From contig JAHGAU010000034.1 in NCBI GenBank assembly GCA_019925105.1, positions 124,001-188,000 on the forward strand: DNA of 64,000 bases. Reading direction: 5' to 3'. This stretch comes from Niebla homalea (Eukaryota > Ascomycota > Lecanoromycetes > Lecanorales > Ramalinaceae). The position numbers were made by a program, and so were the translations under genes. The notes beneath the pieces are model-generated. The model had not been told where the DNA came from. It searched no databases and saw nothing but the letters and a program-made list of their open reading frames with translations. This document shows, piece after piece, positions 1 through 10,900 of the stretch (position 1 is its first letter; the number at the start of each line of letters is the position of its first letter).

Positions 1-396
1 TTCTGCAACCCGCACAATAGAAGAGCAACGACTTACCATCATGGGAGAATGTGATGCTGTCCTTGGGCGTGAATCAGCGTCGATGAAACAGGAAAGGAAG
101 GATTATGTTTGCTGCTTTTCGTGTCATGGCACTCGTAACCTAGTAGCCATTAAATCGCTGGGGCTAATTTGGTACGCCCAATTGAGCTCGTTTCATTGGG
201 TATTGAGAAAAGTTACGGTACGTTATGTTGCGAGCTGCAATACAGTGTTGTGGTGGCGAATTCACAGTGTCTACGGAACAAAAGGATCTATTAAGCATTA
301 CTTATATCACAACACCTGGAGCCTCTATACGAGGCCCATTGTCCATCGTAGCTGACCCCCATACCTTGCTTTGTAGACATTTTTCCCCTTCTCAAG
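1..396. other. 5' flank of the first gene
   Basis: No supported gene. The last 40 bases before the ATG at 397 are pyrimidine-rich, as is common just upstream of fungal start codons. I see no convincing TATA box. Confidence 0.3.
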
Positions 397-2280
397 ATGC
401 GTCCGAAAGGGTTCTTGTCGCGCTACATCAAACGGCCCATCAAGGGTCTTTTCCACCGCCGCAGACAACCAACCAGTCAGCATGGGAGCGACGGCGACGT
501 TGGTTCGCCGATTTACCCCGTATATCCCCCCCCTCCCCCCCCAACAGCGAGCAATGACGCTCAAATCGAACTTACTCGACCTCACTCACGCTCCAGAGGT
601 CGCCAAGGCGACAGCCGAGGCAATATCCAAGGCGATGTGAATTCGCCAGAAAGCCAGACCATGGATTCCTTGCTCCCCGCCAATCCAGTAGTCGCAGACG
701 ACCCACCCCTGCCCATCATAGGCGCCAGTACTCACACGGAATCGTCGGAGATGAACGCAAGAACTGGCATCCTAAGCCTTCCACTCGAGCTACGAAAGAA
801 GATCTACGCCTATTTGCTGCTCGTCGACGGCTTCTCCATGGAGGAGAAGGCAACAACAGTCTTGCCTGGCAATGGATTCGGCTCGCTTGGCATCCACCTA
901 CCAATCCTACTCACCAACAAGCAGATCTACTTCGAGGCTATTGATGTCCTCCACAAAGACAATGACTGGCTGCTCGTTTCGGTCGAAGACGAGGCCGCTC
1001 TTCAGGCAACCTTCGACCTGTTGCATATTCCCAAACGCCGCGTCGATGATGGTAGGCGGCGGTTTAACCCGTTCATGATAATCAAGTTGAGGATCACACG
1101 AGGCCATGGATACCTTTCCTATGGTGCACACGGACAGTCTCAGGGTCCTCAACATTTTATCCTCGATCTCGCGTCATTCAACCGGCTTTGCGACCACCGC
1201 ATCTACATGTATTCCCTCTACCGGCAAGAAACCCACTTACAGGTCTATCACCCCTTCTACCGTCCTGACGAGCCCAAACGCATAACAGACAGCCGCTTTA
1301 GAGTCGAACGGGTCCTCTTGAGGCTGGACGGCGGAAACACCACACGCTGGGGTTCCACATTAGATCCTACAGTAGATCCTGAACAACGCCAATTCTTGCT
1401 CGCCGATCCTGTGGCCTACATCACCGGCGGCCCGTCTGAGCATGAGGCCCGCCCGCAGAGCTCCCAGCACATCTTCGACCACGTCAGCGCCATGAACGAG
1501 GTGGCGACCTATATAGCCCTCAGGAACGACGACCGCAGCATGCGTTACATCGGCATGGCCATACTCCGCTACGTGCACGCCTCCACACAGCGCTGGCGCC
1601 AATACGACCCTCGTCGCGTTCCTGCCAACATCACAGCCCAATTCGCTCAGATCGCCCGCATGACCGCCCCGCTCGTCCTCCGCAGCATCGAACTGACCAT
1701 CAGGAGCGCGAACATCGCACAAGCGCGCGACGCCGCCGGGGTGCTGGAAGACATGATGTGGGAGCTCCGCGCGAACTCCCGGGCCCCACCTGCGGAGGCA
1801 GATCTGGTGAAGATGACGAGGCACGAGTACGCGTGTCTGATCCTGCTGCACGCCAAAGCCTGTCAAGAGCAAGGGGAATTCCAGGAAGTGGTGAATTGCA
1901 TGGAGGATCTGTTCGCGCGCTGGTCGGACATCCCCGCGCACACCGTTCAACGGCTACCGCGACAGGGACTGCTGGCACAAGCACCGGAGGCTGGGGGTGT
2001 GGTGGGCAGGCAGAGGAGGCAGCTGGGAAGGTACAATCTCGGGGTTAGCTATCTGCCATTGCTGGAGATGTCGGTGGAGCAGTTTTTGAAGATGGAGGAG
2101 ACGGAGAAGGTGGAGAGGGCCGAGGGCGTGGTGATCAACCCGTTGGACTATCGGTTCCGCAATTGGATGTGGAAGGAGCAGAGGATCGAGGCGGAGGGAC
2201 CGTGTTGGGTTTGGCCCATCAGAGAAGGTTGGATCAGGGTGCCCGGCGCGTTTGATAGTAACTTGCCTGACTACATTTGA
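397..2280 (+). CDS. F-box-like protein, 627 aa, single exon
   Basis: A single open frame from ATG 397 to TGA 2280 encodes 627 residues. The N-terminus is basic (RYIKRPIKGLFHRRR), followed by a proline run near residues 41-49. At about residues 125-142 lies the F-box-like helix LSLPLELRKKIYAYLL, and at about 172-186 the family's second motif LLTNKQIYFEAIDVL. The rest is uncharacterised, with a Trp-rich C-terminus (RNWMWKEQ, CWVWPIREGW). Proteins of this class are thought to be Skp1-binding substrate adaptors of SCF ubiquitin ligases, but many fungal members are known only from this short domain, so the substrate is unknown. The second motif matches that of the gene at 4404-5615 (TTNKQISEEAADVLY), so the two are paralogs. 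At 627 aa it is the longest member here. The frame is intact with no internal stops. Confidence 0.85.
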   Translation: MRPKGFLSRYIKRPIKGLFHRRRQPTSQHGSDGDVGSPIYPVYPPPPPPTASNDAQIELTRPHSRSRGRQGDSRGNIQGDVNSPESQTMDSLLPANPVVADDPPLPIIGASTHTESSEMNARTGILSLPLELRKKIYAYLLLVDGFSMEEKATTVLPGNGFGSLGIHLPILLTNKQIYFEAIDVLHKDNDWLLVSVEDEAALQATFDLLHIPKRRVDDGRRRFNPFMIIKLRITRGHGYLSYGAHGQSQGPQHFILDLASFNRLCDHRIYMYSLYRQETHLQVYHPFYRPDEPKRITDSRFRVERVLLRLDGGNTTRWGSTLDPTVDPEQRQFLLADPVAYITGGPSEHEARPQSSQHIFDHVSAMNEVATYIALRNDDRSMRYIGMAILRYVHASTQRWRQYDPRRVPANITAQFAQIARMTAPLVLRSIELTIRSANIAQARDAAGVLEDMMWELRANSRAPPAEADLVKMTRHEYACLILLHAKACQEQGEFQEVVNCMEDLFARWSDIPAHTVQRLPRQGLLAQAPEAGGVVGRQRRQLGRYNLGVSYLPLLEMSVEQFLKMEETEKVERAEGVVINPLDYRFRNWMWKEQRIEAEGPCWVWPIREGWIRVPGAFDSNLPDYI

Positions 2281-4403
2281 GGGCAAGAGGTCATGAATGG
2301 GACGAGGTTGTGAGAGGAGAAAGGCGTAATGGAAAGGAAGGGGCGATCACAAAGGAAGGGGCGATCACGATGGACCACAAGGAAGAGCATGAGTGCCACT
2401 TCCGAGCGAAACAGACCGGCTATGAACTTGCCGTGATGCGATTGACGTAGGAACCGTGAAGGTTGACATTAATGAAAAGCACACTTGAATATGAATGCAG
2501 CTTTCAGCTCTAACAGTGTAACGTGTTTCGTGAGCACTTTTCTCTCAATCAAATACACAAGCTTTAATCCTCCCAACCACCAAGTATCTCGTCCCTTGAC
2601 TGGTCACCCAAAAATCTTCTGCCAGCCGCTCAAACCACACAGCGAGCCAGTACCCATGTCCCCAAGCCTATCCATACACACCGCAACAGCCCCCTCCCTT
2701 CTCGCCCGCCTGACATAGCCTATAACACACTCACCATCAGCCTCTCCATCCCCCGAGCCCAGCAACAAAGAACGCAAAAGTGCAGCATCTGATCGTTCTC
2801 AGCTTTGGTAAAGCAGATATATTTTATTAAAGCGCATCATCGAGCTCGCGAATACTAACTGGTTTGCTCATCATTGAACCGGGGGGTGCAAATTTCGCTG
2901 AAAACCGCTGTTTGCTGAGAAAGGAGCTTTGTACGTACGTACCTTCCCACTCTCTGTAAGTTTCGAAAGGATAGTTCGTTGGGTGGTGATGGTTGGCCAG
3001 GGGGGAGGAGGGGGGGGGAGGAAGATACTACTCCGTTTGGTAAGCTGACAATCTCATGTTTCCTGTTGAAGGGGTAGCAATGGTGGATGAGTGTGTGTGT
3101 GTCTTATTGGGGAGACAGTTTCAGAACCATGGATGTCATTGTCATTGCCGGGTGAGGGCTAAGATGTGGGACGACGTTTTATTCATCATGAGAAGTCTCT
3201 TGGACTGGGGTCGGTACATCTTGTCCTCATAGGATACAGATGAATGAAGGGTGAGCCACGTACCTCTCAGCAGCCATTGGTGTCCAGCTGTGGAAGATCG
3301 TTTCCGTCAGTGAGAGAGGGAGCTGTTCGTGTTTGTGAGTCAGCCAGCTGGAATGTAGGAAGATGAGGTGGAAGAGGAGTATCAGCAGCCCCTGCCCAAT
3401 CCAGCCCCGTCTGTCAGAAAGAATCAATTCCATCCCCAGCCAGGGCAGGCTCATAAGACACTTACAACCCTTTTCTCCCTCGATCATCGAATCTCGATCG
3501 CCGGTTCAGCCTTGATCTCCTTCCTCGCTTCGTTCTCAAGACGAGAGTTCAGGGGCGCTCTCACATTTATCCCATCAGTCCCACCCCATCTTTAACCCAC
3601 TCTTCTGCAATCGCGCTCCTGTTTCTCCAATCCCTGATCTCGCCCCCATGCTGTCTTCGCTGCTGTTCTCTCCTTGTCCCTCTCCTGGTTCTCCTGTACA
3701 CAGCTTTTAGGCGGCAGCCGAGGAGCGCGAGGAGGTAGAGGCTGAGATGCGTCGGTGGTAGCCAGCATAGGGTAAATTAAGGGGGCTGAATGAGGGGAGC
3801 TGGAAGGCTAAGGGGAAAGTCGAGGGTGTTCAGGTGAGGAATGGGGTAGGCCGAAGTAGCTAGCTGCTGGCGGTTCCGCGATGGCGAAGGCGGACAATGC
3901 TCTTGAGCCAGTGAGCATGTTGCTGTCTGGACCATCGCTGGTGATGCTGTACTCTTTGTTGTTGTCGGTGTGGTTTTGGTAGCGGACGAGACAGAGACGA
4001 GACTGGGAGTGCACCGACGATGCAGATAACGGCCACAGCAGGGCGGAGACGGTGAGGGACATCAGGTTTGTTTAACTTGGATAACGACGCGAGCAATGTG
4101 ATTATGAATTTTTACCCAGGCATGTGATGAATCTCGGTATCGTGTGGTCGTCTCTGTGGGTGTAAGAAAGCAAATGAGTAGGCTAAGGTAATGCTAGGCG
4201 CGGAAACGGGACGCATAGCTTACATTACAAGAGTACAAAGGCTGTTTAGTGATGGTAAATTGAATAATGGATGGCAATGGTGCGTTTGGCGTGCAAAGGC
4301 TGCCTTTGAGGGGGTATACGAGCTCAGCATATGCGGGAAAGTGGACTTCTCGTGGCGATGCGTGGTCTATATCTATCTAAAGCTGACGCTAGGAGGTGCA
4401 AAA
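2281..4403. other. intergenic, no gene recognised
   Basis: About 2.1 kb between convergent genes. It contains a short tandem duplication (AAGGAAGGGGCGATCACA-like, near 2336-2372), a G-rich stretch near 3000-3020 and a short GT run near 3091. Short open frames exist on both strands but none has a recognisable domain or a consistent splice pattern. Confidence 0.4.
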
Positions 4404-5615
4404 CTACCCATTAAGGAGTGACAAGGGGGCCAAATTGCTCATGTAAGCGTCCTTCGTTGAGCTCCAGCTGCAATGTTCGATCTTCTTTATATAATCCTCC
4501 GTCACCCGGAATTTGGACAGACCCTCAGGATTCCAGCCTGTCATTCCGCCAACCTTCGTGTCGACACACGAGATCATATCTGTGTTGCCAATTTCAAGGC
4601 TTGATGTGGCACAGAGAATCGCCATGTTCATGATACGATCGAGAAACTGCTTGAGATTGTCTTGAAGCTCCCTTCCATCATCAAGGTCCGGGTTGCTGTA
4701 GTGAAAGCAGCCTCCCAACTGAGCCAGCTCAAGGCAGTCAAATCGTGCGACCTGTGCCGCCTCGACATCTCCCTTCTTCTCATGTCGACATGCATCGGCT
4801 TCATAGCAGTCCATCCTGTGCAATAGGGTATCAAGATCGCGGTAATGTCTGGATAGTGGGAACATGACGTTAAGGTCTCTTGTGCTGTCATGTCCAGGGC
4901 CAACAAAACGAACGCCATCTCTTATGAAATCCGCCTCTCTTTTGAGCAGATTGCATCCAGCCGCTTCTCCCACGTAGCCCAAGACCTTGTTGTGAAATCG
5001 AGCGATCTTGTCACTGGTGGTGGTGGTGCTGCTGCTGTCGGATGCTGGAGTCATTATTATTCGAGTCAAGATGGGATCGGTGAACGGGAGGCGGCAAAAC
5101 CATCCGAAATTGCGCAGATCAAGCATGAAGGTCCGACCATCATCGTGGTCCCATACTTTACCACGGGCATCCTCTGTCTTGACGGACAGTATCGATATAG
5201 GTGCTTTGGTAGGGTCCTGGAGGCTCCTCCCAATGCGACGAGGGACTTGAAACACAGGCACTCGGCTATTTAATACAGGTATAGAGACGTCACTCGTGAG
5301 GCTGATCACGATCCAGAAGTTGCTATCGTAGAGGACATCTGCTGCCTCTTCACTGATCTGCTTGTTGGTTGTCAGAATCTGAGGATACAGCTTTGGCTTC
5401 GTCGGTGGATTGATGCCGCTCTGATGCGGGTTGACGCGATGTTGATCGCATATAAGGAGGTATCCGTAGATTTGTCTCTTGATTTCGAGGGGAAGTCGCA
5501 GAAAGGGGCTCTATTGGTCCCACTCCTTGTCAGCATGATGCGGCCACTCTAATGATCATATGGGCTGGATAAAGCATAAATCAAAAGTCATCATGTTACC
5601 TACCGAGGAGGCCAT
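4404..5615 (-). CDS. F-box-like protein, two exons, 372 aa
   Basis: Exon 1 is only 12 bases (5615-5604, Met-Ala-Ser-Ser). It is followed by a 93-bp intron (5603-5511) with donor GTAGGT, branch point CTGAC and acceptor AATAG, then exon 2 (5510-4404). This start is preferred because exon 2 opens directly into the F-box-like motif LRLPLEIKRQIYGYLL (about residues 7-22), which any start inside exon 2 would cut off. The second motif LTTNKQISEEAADVLY follows at about 47-62. The remainder has no recognised domain; near the middle there is a Ser/Thr-rich stretch (ASDSSSTTTTSDK). It is a paralog of the 627-aa protein upstream and converges with it. The role as an SCF-type adaptor is inferred from the domain only. 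Confidence 0.8.
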
Positions 5616-6330
5616 CGTGTGTGAAACGCTGCTGTTGAGTAGGTCGTGCTGTTTCCCTCTTGGTCGTCAACAGAGCTGGTTCACGGGCTTTCCTTTGAAC
5701 AAAAGGCGATCTTGCAAATATCAAAAAGGCAGCCATGTTGAGCTGAGGGCGGAAAGGAACGCGCTATCTTTTCCGTGTCATAACACATCCATGGCGTGTT
5801 TTTGTCATATGCCCAAGTTGGTTCCCCATCAATTTCTTCTGGCTGCCCCCATTGTTCGGATTTGCACCCAATTTGCCATCACCAACGTCCATTCGAAAGT
5901 CTGTAGCTACTCAAAAGTCTTGTGCTGGACATTGCAGGGACGGTCTCATCATATTGGTGTAAGTATGGTCCCCCTTGATGCGTACCAAAGCGACAATGAG
6001 CATGCGCGCAAAGTCAGGCGACTTTGACAGTCAGTTGACGGCCATACTTTGGGCTCATTGCGGCCAGCGGTTTCACACCGTCGAAGCATTGGTTGTCAAG
6101 TCATTGAGGTCGGCGTTGCCTTCATACTCACGGTGATTGAGTCTGGCTTGCTTGTCAATACCTGCTGTGGCGAACAGCTGAGGCTTGCCATCACACCCTC
6201 CGTCCCAGCAGAGCCTGTCGGGCTTTGACGTCAAATTGCTGGCGGCCGTAATGGCGACAGTGACTTTTCGTGATCTCATCTAGACGACGGCGTAGTTGGA
6301 AACGTGGTGTGACTGACTTAGGACAGGACC
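5616..6330. other. intergenic between divergent F-box-like genes
   Basis: A shared upstream region for the minus-strand gene at 5615 and the plus-strand gene at 6331. No TATA box or protein-coding exon is convincing. A minus-strand open frame at 6073-6279 has two cysteines but no signal peptide or homology that I recognise. Confidence 0.35.
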
Positions 6331-7352
6331 ATGGCAGATCTAGGACTTCTGGGGAGACTCCCTCTCGAAATTCGCAACATAATCTACGAGGCTTGCATAG
6401 CGACCGACCAAGAGATCATACCTTTCCCTACGCACAAAGATCGTTTGTTCATCGAGGGTCGGAAGGAGCCGGTAGCCAATCGCTTACCACTCGCGCGCAT
6501 CACTTGTCAGTAGCCCTTTGTTCCCACATGCTTCTCATTCATTCGTCCTCTTTGTTGACTGTACGAGCCCTGATTGGGCGCCGGTGAACTCGATGACCCT
6601 CTCCTCCTGACCCAATCGAAGCTGAGAGACCTTACTGACAAAGGGTTGCTACAGGTCAGCCCTCATGCCCAGAGAATTTCCTTGTTTCCGCTACCAGCCC
6701 AAGCAACGTCCGTTATCGAGCAGCATTCCCCGATCTCGCATTGCTCATGCTCAACAAACAAATATCTTTCGAGGCCAGCACCATTTTCTTCGGCAAGCTC
6801 ACCTGGCAAATCAGCGGCAACATGGCTCACGGGCCAATCAAGAGCTTCTGGGAACGGAATGCCAGGTTCATAAAGCACGCCAGCGTCTACCTCAGTACCT
6901 TTGAGGGCCAATATCATGAAGCGATGCGCCCTGACAACTATGAGTATTGTCGCCATCTGCATGCCCCTTCTTGGCCGCCACGACTCACGTCGGGCAAATC
7001 CGAGCCATGTCTGAAATACGACCCCCACCTGGCAGAGACTATATGGCTAGACTGGCTTAACGTTCTCGCCCCTTCGCCACTTGACAGCCTGAGTATTGAC
7101 GCTACCGAAGTCATTTGCGATTCTCGTAATTCTGAATGTCGCCCAATGCACAAACGAGACTTTAGGGCGTTGTTGAGGACGTTCAGAAGCGGTCTGAAGG
7201 CAGCACCTGTGGGGGAGAACGTTCTTTGGGCTCGAGCCCGTCACAGCCCCTTGAACGAACGCTGGATCAAGACCGAAGCGCCATCCCGACATGAGATGGT
7301 TCTAAAGACAAAGAGAGGCGCGATGATATATATTTATGGCTTACGATGGTGA
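6331..7352 (+). CDS. F-box-like protein, two exons, 290 aa
   Basis: Exon 1 is 6331-6505 and exon 2 is 6655-7352. The 149-bp intron has donor GTCAGT, a strong branch point TACTGAC (about 6633) and acceptor CTACAG. The phase-1 junction rebuilds a Cys codon and keeps the frame open through to TGA 7352. The N-terminus carries LGRLPLEIRNIIYEAC followed by EIIPFP, closely matching the gene at 19781 (FEKLPSEIRNQIYRSC ... EIIPVP), so these two form a subfamily. Exon 2 carries the second motif LLMLNKQISFEASTIFFG. No catalytic domain is seen. Read without the intron the protein would stop at residue 60, just after the F-box-like helix. Function as an SCF-type adaptor is inferred only from the domain. 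Confidence 0.8.
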
Positions 7353-10313
7353 GACGTTCATCTCGTAGCCGGAATAGGGAAAGATAGGGGTTATTGTGGT
7401 TGAATATGCGTGTTGAAAGTAGGGCCAGTGTTCGCCCGGTCCAAAAACTGGAGTAATAATGTCGATGATGAATGTTCTTCTCTTAGAAAGCGTAGCAATG
7501 ACTCAGACATGGCGCCGTCTGCATAAAGCAGCCGATGGGGGGCCGGAAAATGCTCCCTGCATAGCCCCTGGCTGGGCTTCAAGTCCCCATAACGAACCAC
7601 ATTGTGACCTACCTTACCGTACTTTGTTCCAAAAAACGTAAAGTACTTAGCTTGTTTCGAGGGGTTGCCGCTAGTGAATTGTAGAATTTTGCCCGTACAA
7701 GTCTTGGTGGCCTGTCAACACTTTGCTTCTCTGTACCACCTCCATCCTGCATCACAACACTGCCTCAAATATGTCATGAGCATCAAGTTATCCATCTACT
7801 AGCTGTAGAGAAGCTCTTCAGCTGTCGACAAGCACCATGCATCATTTTTCGTGGTGCTGTGGGGTGGTTTTCGCGAGGGCAAGTCTCATCGGCTTTCCGA
7901 CCGGCAAGTAAGATCATCAACCACCAAGCTCACCCTCACCACTGGGAGTCTTGCAACATGCAAGAGTGATTTTTGAGCTCAAGACGAGCTAATTCAAGGT
8001 ATCTTGCCTTTTAGAGCTCAGCTTGACGATGGTGGTAGAGTCCGATCGTGAAATTTCTGACGGCCTCTCATCTCCAATCCCAGAGGGGAAGTCATCATCA
8101 ACCACCGCAAAGTCGTGGCCCGAGCACTGCGAAGCTGAGGTGGCGCTAAGTGAGAGACCGAAGACCTCATTCTTACTGATACTTCAAAGTCCGGAGCAGA
8201 ATCCTGATGACACCAACTGGGAGTCTGAGGCCCGTTCCACCTCAACTCAAAGGGCAGAGCTCACTTTGCCGCCTCCTCTCCCGAGCCTCACAACTTGTTA
8301 CGATACTTTGCACTCAACCTTCTTCAAGTTGTTATCCCATGCAGACTGGCCTCATCATCGTGGACGTTGAAGTTGACATGGGGATTCTTCCAAAGTAGCT
8401 CACACTGCCTTCTTGAACGAGCCGCTCCACCAAATATGAACTTGGTTTGAACCTGTTCTATTCCTCAAGACCTTCGGAATTGTCCATCCATTAAAGCAAG
8501 CGGATCGAATTGTACAACGACCATTACAAGACCTCGTGGAAAAAAGAGATACAACCGAAGCGTCGTGGGCGGTGGTTCAGTCCACAAGGGAGTGAGTTTG
8601 GAACACATGCTGAGGTCCATCCAAGCTGACTTGGACGAGCTTTCCAACGTAGACAAGGCAGATTCACCTTCGACACCCACAACTTGACCAGCGTGGCCTC
8701 CTAGAGGGCAAGACATACCATGGCTAAGGATTCTTGTTATCAATGCAAATTCTGACTTCTGCACACCATCAAACAAGAATCATTCCCGCGGCTCAGCTCT
8801 ACTCGTACTCTTAAAACCGGCAGACTTCTCAACATCCAGGTTCGAACTGAGAGTCATGCTCTTTCTGACTTCGAGGAGGTAAGCCATTCCATGTACCGAA
8901 GCGCTTGAAAAGAGCCTTGTTCTGACAGTCGCCTAGAATTAAGTACGACCATTTCTCTGCAGCTCATACCGCACTCAGGCTCTCGAAAAAGCACACAGAG
9001 TCTGAGGATCCTCTTGCTCTCAAAAAGGCGCACAGGGTCTGAGGATAGCCAGAGGCGACATTGGGCTTCTTCTGCAGGTGGTCCACCCGATAAAGAAAGG
9101 GAGAAGCACAACCCGCCAGGAATTTGATGGCAGATGCAGAGAAAAAGAAGAGAGGAAGAAGGTCATCCCATCGCGGCTGCCCCAAGATTATCCAGCTGGC
9201 CCTATTTCAATTCCGCCATACGTAAGAAGCGGGAGTTACCAATCGTTTTACAGGGAAGAGATACTGCAGATTGTGTCGGCAAGACGACTCTTTCCGAAAT
9301 TGGTGTCCCCCAGCGTTCTCAATCCGGAAAGCCGCATCTGGGCGTCATATTTCGGAAGGTGTGCACCAAGCCTTTGGGCGAAAGATGGCCTAACAGTACG
9401 CCATTTCGCTCCAGACTCTGTAAGCTGCCAATGGGCACAGACCTCCCTCCCTCTTCGCAGCATTCTTGTAGAGCATTGATTGATCTGAATATTATCTCTA
9501 CCATCTGTCGACACTTTGGGTTTGCCCACGCAAAAAGGGCGACTAGTCCCATATGAGCGTAACCGTCCTCCATGTGGACACCAGCGGAGATTGCTTCAAG
9601 ATCCTAGAGGGCGGCTCAAGATCACTTATCACGTCTGGATAGCTCTGGGATGTAGAGCCTACAAATTCGAGCTTTCTTCCAGCGGTACAGAGCCCCGGTC
9701 AGTGGGCACGATATGATGGCGCTCTCTATAGCAGGGTCCAGTGTTCGACCGCGTGGGTCTTTTCAATCATGACTGAGATGAAATTCCATCCTACTAAGCC
9801 GGGTCCTCAGCAATGCTCGAGTGGAGTCGAGAAGGATGACAAGATCGCAGGTCTCCACGACGCAATTACCTGGATTCTTTCAGGCTTGTGCTCAAGACAG
9901 AACAGCTGCTTCTAGATCTGCCACCAGCAGACGCATTGTGATGCCTTCTTCGTCGACATCAGCAGCAAGAATGTCCCGGGGACGTGGCAGCCATAATCCG
10001 GGGTGGTGAGTGAGCACCATGGCGACGACAAGACAATGCCGCTCCTCCACCTCCATCAGGTGGCGATCTGTCGGTCGGAAGAGTTGAAACGGGGCAAGAG
10101 TATGGAGCAACAGTCCCGTCGGCATACATCAAACCCCTCCACCATCCCAGCAAGCAATGGGTCGCATAGATAATATGCAGAAGGTTGGTGTTTAAATGAA
10201 GGTTCAACACCACGACGGTCACTGTGGATGAGAGGAGCACCTCTCATGAGCGTCGCCAGATCACACCTGTGCAAACATGATACGCAATCCACCTGCTAGC
10301 GGACCAGGTCCCA
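7353..10313. other. 3-kb stretch without a recognised gene
   Basis: Several short open frames overlap on both strands, but none shows a domain, a signal peptide or a consistent exon structure. A pair of about 31-bp direct repeats lies at 8980-9010 and 9017-9047 (CTCTCrAAAArGCrCACAGrG pattern). The region may contain decayed gene sequence, but I cannot name a parent. Confidence 0.35.
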
Positions 10314-10346
10314 GTGTCAGTCCGCCTGATGTACCCCCGGAGACCG

Positions 10347-10900
10347 CTTCCTGAATCCTACGGAGGTCTACCGTCGTGGCTGCATTCGAGGCCCAACGGC
10401 ACCTTCACCTCAGCGGGGGTCAGGACTGCACCTTCATCTCAGCGGCCTCTGTTCGTTGGGTCTGTAGTGTTGGACCTGCTTCCTGAATCTTGCGGAGGTC
10501 TACCGTCGTGGCTGCATTCGAGGCCCAACGGCACGTTCACCTCATCGGGAGTCGGGACTGCACCTTCACCTCAGCGTTCGCTGCTTGTGGGGTCTGTAGT
10601 GTTGGGCCTGCTTCCTGAATCTTGCGGAGGTCTACTATCGTGGCTGCGTTCGAGGCCCAACGGCACCTTCACCTCACTGGGAATCAGGACGGCACCTTCA
10701 CCTCAGCGGCCGCTGCTTGTTGGATCTGTAGTTCGGGCCTGCTTCCTGAATCTTGCGGAGGTCTAATGTCGTGGCTGTATTCAAGGCCCAACGGCACCTT
10801 CACCTCACTGGGAATCGGGACGGCACCTTCACCTCACTGGGAATCGGGACGGCACCTTCACCTCAGCAGCCGCTGCTTGTTGGGACCGTAGTGCTGAATC
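10347..10900 (+). repeat. 132-bp minisatellite with an inner 29-bp repeat
   Basis: The marker CTTCCTGAAT recurs at 10347, 10479, 10611 and 10742, giving periods of 132, 132 and 131 bp. The first three units read in one frame as a 44-residue repeat containing SWLHSRPNGTFTS. The one-base loss before the fourth unit breaks the frame. Inside the units GGCACCTTCACCTCA is itself repeated, and in the fourth unit it recurs at 10793, 10822 and 10851 with a 29-bp period, so this unit has expanded separately. I treat it as a tandem DNA repeat rather than a confirmed gene, because no start context or flanking coding sequence is convincing. Confidence 0.85.

Noticed and set aside
1360..1950. 196-codon minus-strand frame
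   Set aside because: It is antisense to the middle of the intact 627-aa F-box-like gene and arises from its codon bias; it has no domain.
10314..10766. 150-codon repeat protein as a confident gene
   Set aside because: The minisatellite explains the open frame and there is no start context or non-repeat coding flank; reported as a repeat only.
10347..10900. CRISPR-like array
   Set aside because: Units are contiguous tandem copies without unique spacers, and the sequence is fungal.
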